NCBI RefSeq assembly: GCF_936933875.1 | Contig: NZ_CAKZIK010000058.1 | Coordinates: 1-32,253, forward strand | Direction: 5' to 3' | DNA from: an uncultured Chryseobacterium sp. | GTDB taxonomy: Bacteria > Bacteroidota > Bacteroidia > Flavobacteriales > Weeksellaceae | Length of the DNA stretch: 32,253 nt | Shown: positions 30,185 through 32,253 of the stretch, one piece after another | Layout: every line of letters starts with the position of its first letter | How positions within the stretch are numbered: the stretch's first letter is position 1 | The notes under the pieces: generated by a model | What the model was told of the DNA's origin: nothing | Databases searched by the model: none | What the model saw: only the letters and a program-made list of their open reading frames with translations | Translations under genes and position numbers: made by a program

Positions 30185-30646
30185 ATGAAAAAGTTATTTG
30201 CAGTTGCAGCATTCGCTGCAGCAACACTATTCGGAGTTTCCCAAGCACAAGCACAAACGTACAAAACCGGAGCTGGGGTATTGGTAGATTTTGGTGATGG
30301 CTCAACCTTCGTTGGTCCACATGTGAAACATTTCTTCCAACCAAATCACGCAGGAGAATTCAGCGTATTGTTTGCAGATGGTGCAACTTTAGCGCAGGCA
30401 AACTATCAGTACCACCAACCTTTTGCAGGAGCAAACGGACTACAGTGGTATGTTGGTGCAGGTCCTGGAATCATCTTTGGTGATGGGTTTACAGAATTTG
30501 CTCCATCCGCAATGTTAGGTTTGGATTTTAAAATTCCTGGAGCTCCACTTGATTTTTCAATGGACTGGAGGCCTAGATTCATCATTGGTGACAACTCTGA
30601 TGCTGAAGCGGGAAGATTTAACGCTGGTTTCAGATTTACTTTCTAA
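30185..30646 (+). CDS. Small outer-membrane beta-barrel protein
   Basis: The 153-residue protein has a typical signal peptide (MKKLFAVAAFAAATLFGVSQ, then AQAQ, cut after AQA). Eight or so short beta strands follow, for example AGVLVDFGDGSTFVGPHVKH, LQWYVGAGPGIIFGDGFTEF and MLGLDFKIPGAPLDFSMDWR. It ends in a strand with a terminal Phe (FNAGFRFTF), the usual C-terminal signal of outer-membrane barrels assembled by BamA. The function is unknown. The clear start and strong terminator suggest it can be well expressed. It lies after the DUF6646-like gene and before rseP, which has its own promoter. Confidence 0.82.
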   Translation: MKKLFAVAAFAAATLFGVSQAQAQTYKTGAGVLVDFGDGSTFVGPHVKHFFQPNHAGEFSVLFADGATLAQANYQYHQPFAGANGLQWYVGAGPGIIFGDGFTEFAPSAMLGLDFKIPGAPLDFSMDWRPRFIIGDNSDAEAGRFNAGFRFTF

Positions 30647-30667
30647 GAAACCTCTTAAAAATAACAC

Positions 30668-30693
30668 AAAAGGTTCCCATTTGGGAGCCTTTT
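30668..30693 (+). terminator. Intrinsic terminator after the beta-barrel gene
   Basis: AAAAGGTTCCCA (30668-30679) pairs with TGGGAGCCTTTT (30682-30693), with one G-U wobble and a tight loop, and a T-rich tail continues on the plus strand. It lies about 20 bp past the stop at 30646 and separates this gene from rseP. Confidence 0.88.
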
Positions 30694-30697
30694 CGTT

Positions 30698-30727
30698 TTG
30701 GCATGCTTTTGATAATTAGTACATTTG
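30698..30727 (+). promoter_or_regulatory. rseP promoter
   Basis: TTG (30698-30700), a 19-nt spacer and TACATTTG (30720-30727) match the Bacteroidota promoter consensus exactly. It lies directly after the terminator at 30668-30693 and about 28 nt before the rseP ATG. Confidence 0.75.
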
Positions 30728-30754
30728 CAAAACTTAAAATTTTAAAAATCCTAC

Positions 30755-32119
30755 ATGGAATTAGCAATACAGATATTTCAGTTTATCCTCAGTATATCAA
30801 TCCTCGTTGTGCTTCACGAACTGGGACATTTTTTGCCGGCAAAATGGTTTAAAACTAAAGTTGAAAAATTCTATTTATTCTTCGATCCTTATTTTTCGAT
30901 ATTAAAGAAAAAAATTGGTGAAACGGAATACGGAATTGGCTGGCTTCCATTCGGTGGATATGTGAAAATCGCCGGAATGGTGGACGAAAGCATGGATACA
31001 GAACAGCTGAAAACACCGCCACAACCGTGGGAATTTCGCAGCAAACCAGCTTGGCAAAGACTGATAATTATGTTGGGAGGAGTAACAGTGAATTTTTTCC
31101 TGGCTTGGTTAATTTATTCTTGCTTAAGTTTTTTCAGCGGTGAAACTTTCCATGATAATGCGAAAATGCAGGATGGAATTGCGGTTACAGATGCAGGAAA
31201 GAAAATGGGCCTACAAACCGGAGACAAAATCCTAAAAATTGACGGAAAACCTGCCGAAAGAATGGAAACATCTTTCATCAATATGCTTTTTGCAGATGAT
31301 GTAACGGTTGAAAGAGATGGAAAAGAAGTAACTTTTCCTGTAAATCAGGATGGGGTTGCAGATGTTTTGGCTCATAACGAAGCTCAACTATATTTTACTA
31401 ACAGATTTCCCGCGGTCGCAGATTCGCTTATACCAACTGGAGGAGCGAAACTGGCAGGAATGATGAAAGGCGATAAAATTGTTGCAGTTAACGGAAAACC
31501 AATTCAGTATTATGATGAAGTTTCTTCAACAGTTTCAAGTCAGAAAAACCAAACCGTTGCAATTGATGTTGTAAGAAACAATCAGCCACAAACTTTGAAT
31601 GTAAAAGTAAATAATGAAGGGAAAATAGGTTTCGGTCCCGATTTTATGTTGGCTCAAAAAGCACTTGACCAATCTCAGGTAACCAAGAAATATTCTTTCA
31701 TTGAAGCTATTCCAAGAGGATTCCAAAGAACGATTGATGTTTTGGTGATGCAGATTAAGCAGTTCAAAATTATTTTCAACAGTAAAACCAAAGGGTATAA
31801 AAAAGTGGGTGGACCAATTGCCATCGTAAAAATGATGCCTGTTGAAAAAGCAAAAGACGGAACCCTTTCTATCGATTGGAATAAGTTCTGGAGCTTTACT
31901 GCGATGTTCTCAGTTTGGTTAGCTTTCCTTAATCTCTTACCAATTCCGGGATTAGATGGAGGACACGTAATGTTTACATTATGGGAAATAATTACCGGGA
32001 AACCGGTGCCGCAAAAAGTTTTGGAGCACGCACAGATGATTGGGGTAATCTTCCTTCTTGGTTTAATGCTTTTAATTTTCGGAAACGACATTTTCAAACT
32101 GGTTACCGGAAAACTCTAA
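30755..32119 (+). CDS. rseP: RIP metalloprotease RseP (site-2 protease)
   Basis: RseP is a membrane zinc protease that cuts anti-sigma factors or remnant signal peptides inside the inner membrane. The 454-residue protein has the HExxH motif at residues 21-25 (VVLHELGHF) and the matching late motif NLLPIPGLDGGHVMF with the metal-binding Asp. Two PDZ domains lie between them: one around MGLQTGDKILKIDGKP and the other around AGMMKGDKIVAVNGKP. Transmembrane segments occur at the N-terminus, near residue 110 and at the C-terminus. All active-site elements are present. It has its own promoter and the tRNA-Asn gene follows. The substrates in this organism are not known. Confidence 0.95.
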   Translation: MELAIQIFQFILSISILVVLHELGHFLPAKWFKTKVEKFYLFFDPYFSILKKKIGETEYGIGWLPFGGYVKIAGMVDESMDTEQLKTPPQPWEFRSKPAWQRLIIMLGGVTVNFFLAWLIYSCLSFFSGETFHDNAKMQDGIAVTDAGKKMGLQTGDKILKIDGKPAERMETSFINMLFADDVTVERDGKEVTFPVNQDGVADVLAHNEAQLYFTNRFPAVADSLIPTGGAKLAGMMKGDKIVAVNGKPIQYYDEVSSTVSSQKNQTVAIDVVRNNQPQTLNVKVNNEGKIGFGPDFMLAQKALDQSQVTKKYSFIEAIPRGFQRTIDVLVMQIKQFKIIFNSKTKGYKKVGGPIAIVKMMPVEKAKDGTLSIDWNKFWSFTAMFSVWLAFLNLLPIPGLDGGHVMFTLWEIITGKPVPQKVLEHAQMIGVIFLLGLMLLIFGNDIFKLVTGKL

Positions 32120-32136
32120 AATTTTTAAAAAAATAT

Positions 32137-32167
32137 TTGTGCAATATTGAAAAACATATTATATTTG
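32137..32167 (+). promoter_or_regulatory. tRNA-Asn promoter
   Basis: TTG (32137-32139), a 20-nt spacer and TATATTTG (32160-32167) match the Bacteroidota consensus exactly. The element lies just after the rseP stop codon and about 25 nt before the tRNA 5' end. Confidence 0.78.
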
Positions 32168-32192
32168 CACACGCTTAAAAACAATAGAGCAT

Positions 32193-32253
32193 TCCTCTTT
32201 AGCTCAGTTGGTTAGAGCATCTGACTGTTAATCAGAGGGTCGCTGGTTCGAGC
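32193..32253 (+). tRNA. tRNA-Asn (GTT), 3' end beyond the window
   Basis: The gene begins with the acceptor strand TCCTCTT, then a D arm (TAGCTCAGTTGGTTAGAGCA), an anticodon arm TCTGA-CTGTTAA-TCAGA with GTT as anticodon (Asn), a variable loop GGGTC and the start of the T arm (GCTGGTTCGAGC). The window ends before the T-stem partner, acceptor strand and any CCA. A consensus promoter lies 25 nt upstream. Confidence 0.9.

Noticed and set aside
1..32253. CRISPR array, insertion sequence, transposase or phage genes
   Set aside because: No regularly spaced repeats, transposase motifs or phage structural proteins were found on either strand.

Overview
This window looks like a chromosomal segment from a member of the Flavobacteriia (Bacteroidota), most likely a Chryseobacterium/Kaistella-type Weeksellaceae. 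The reasons are its AT-rich coding sequence, several Bacteroidota-restricted families (DUF4835/PorD, Rpb6-like omega, Bacteroidota LptE, DUF6132), few Shine-Dalgarno sequences, and promoters of the Bacteroidota type (TTG, about 19-20 nt, TAnnTTTG). Coding density is high. I see no insertion sequence, prophage, CRISPR array or integron.

Layout. 1-2.9 kb: a truncated small gene, a WYL-type regulator and fumC. 2.9-8.3 kb: a minus-strand housekeeping run, recN, porD-like, coaBC, rpoZ and bamD. 8.3-11.5 kb: a TetR regulator facing a plus-strand run of a TatD-like hydrolase, tcdA, rnpA and a DUF4126 membrane protein, closed by a long bidirectional terminator. 11.6-17.3 kb: a minus-strand run of miaB, a sigma-54 activator, a membrane protein, lptE and a disordered TPR-like protein. 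17.4-19.1 kb: three small secreted proteins, two with a TonB-C-like motif. 19.1-23.3 kb: lysA with an unusual leader, an exonuclease with a degenerate GIY-YIG-like region, and a HerA-type ATPase. 23.5-28.8 kb: a Gre-like protein, then a sulfur/persulfide locus on the plus strand. 28.8-32.3 kb: an omega-amidase, two small outer-membrane beta-barrel proteins, rseP and the start of tRNA-Asn.

The sulfur locus encodes a TauE/SafE exporter, a CstB-like persulfide dioxygenase-rhodanese, a rhodanese lipoprotein, a cupin, two tiny membrane proteins that share a CxxGxC motif, a thioredoxin and a split pair of YeeE/YedE transporters. Together these suggest uptake, oxidation and export of reactive sulfur. 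A perfect 14-bp palindrome lies where an activator would bind at the first gene.

The most unusual signal is upstream of lysA (diaminopimelate decarboxylase). A near-consensus promoter drives a 24-codon ORF with nine lysine codons. An intrinsic terminator follows, ending 17 nt before the lysA start codon. Two leader segments are complementary to the 5' arm and loop of the terminator. This is the layout of a ribosome-mediated lysine attenuator, which I do not know to be described in Bacteroidota. It is an inference from sequence only.
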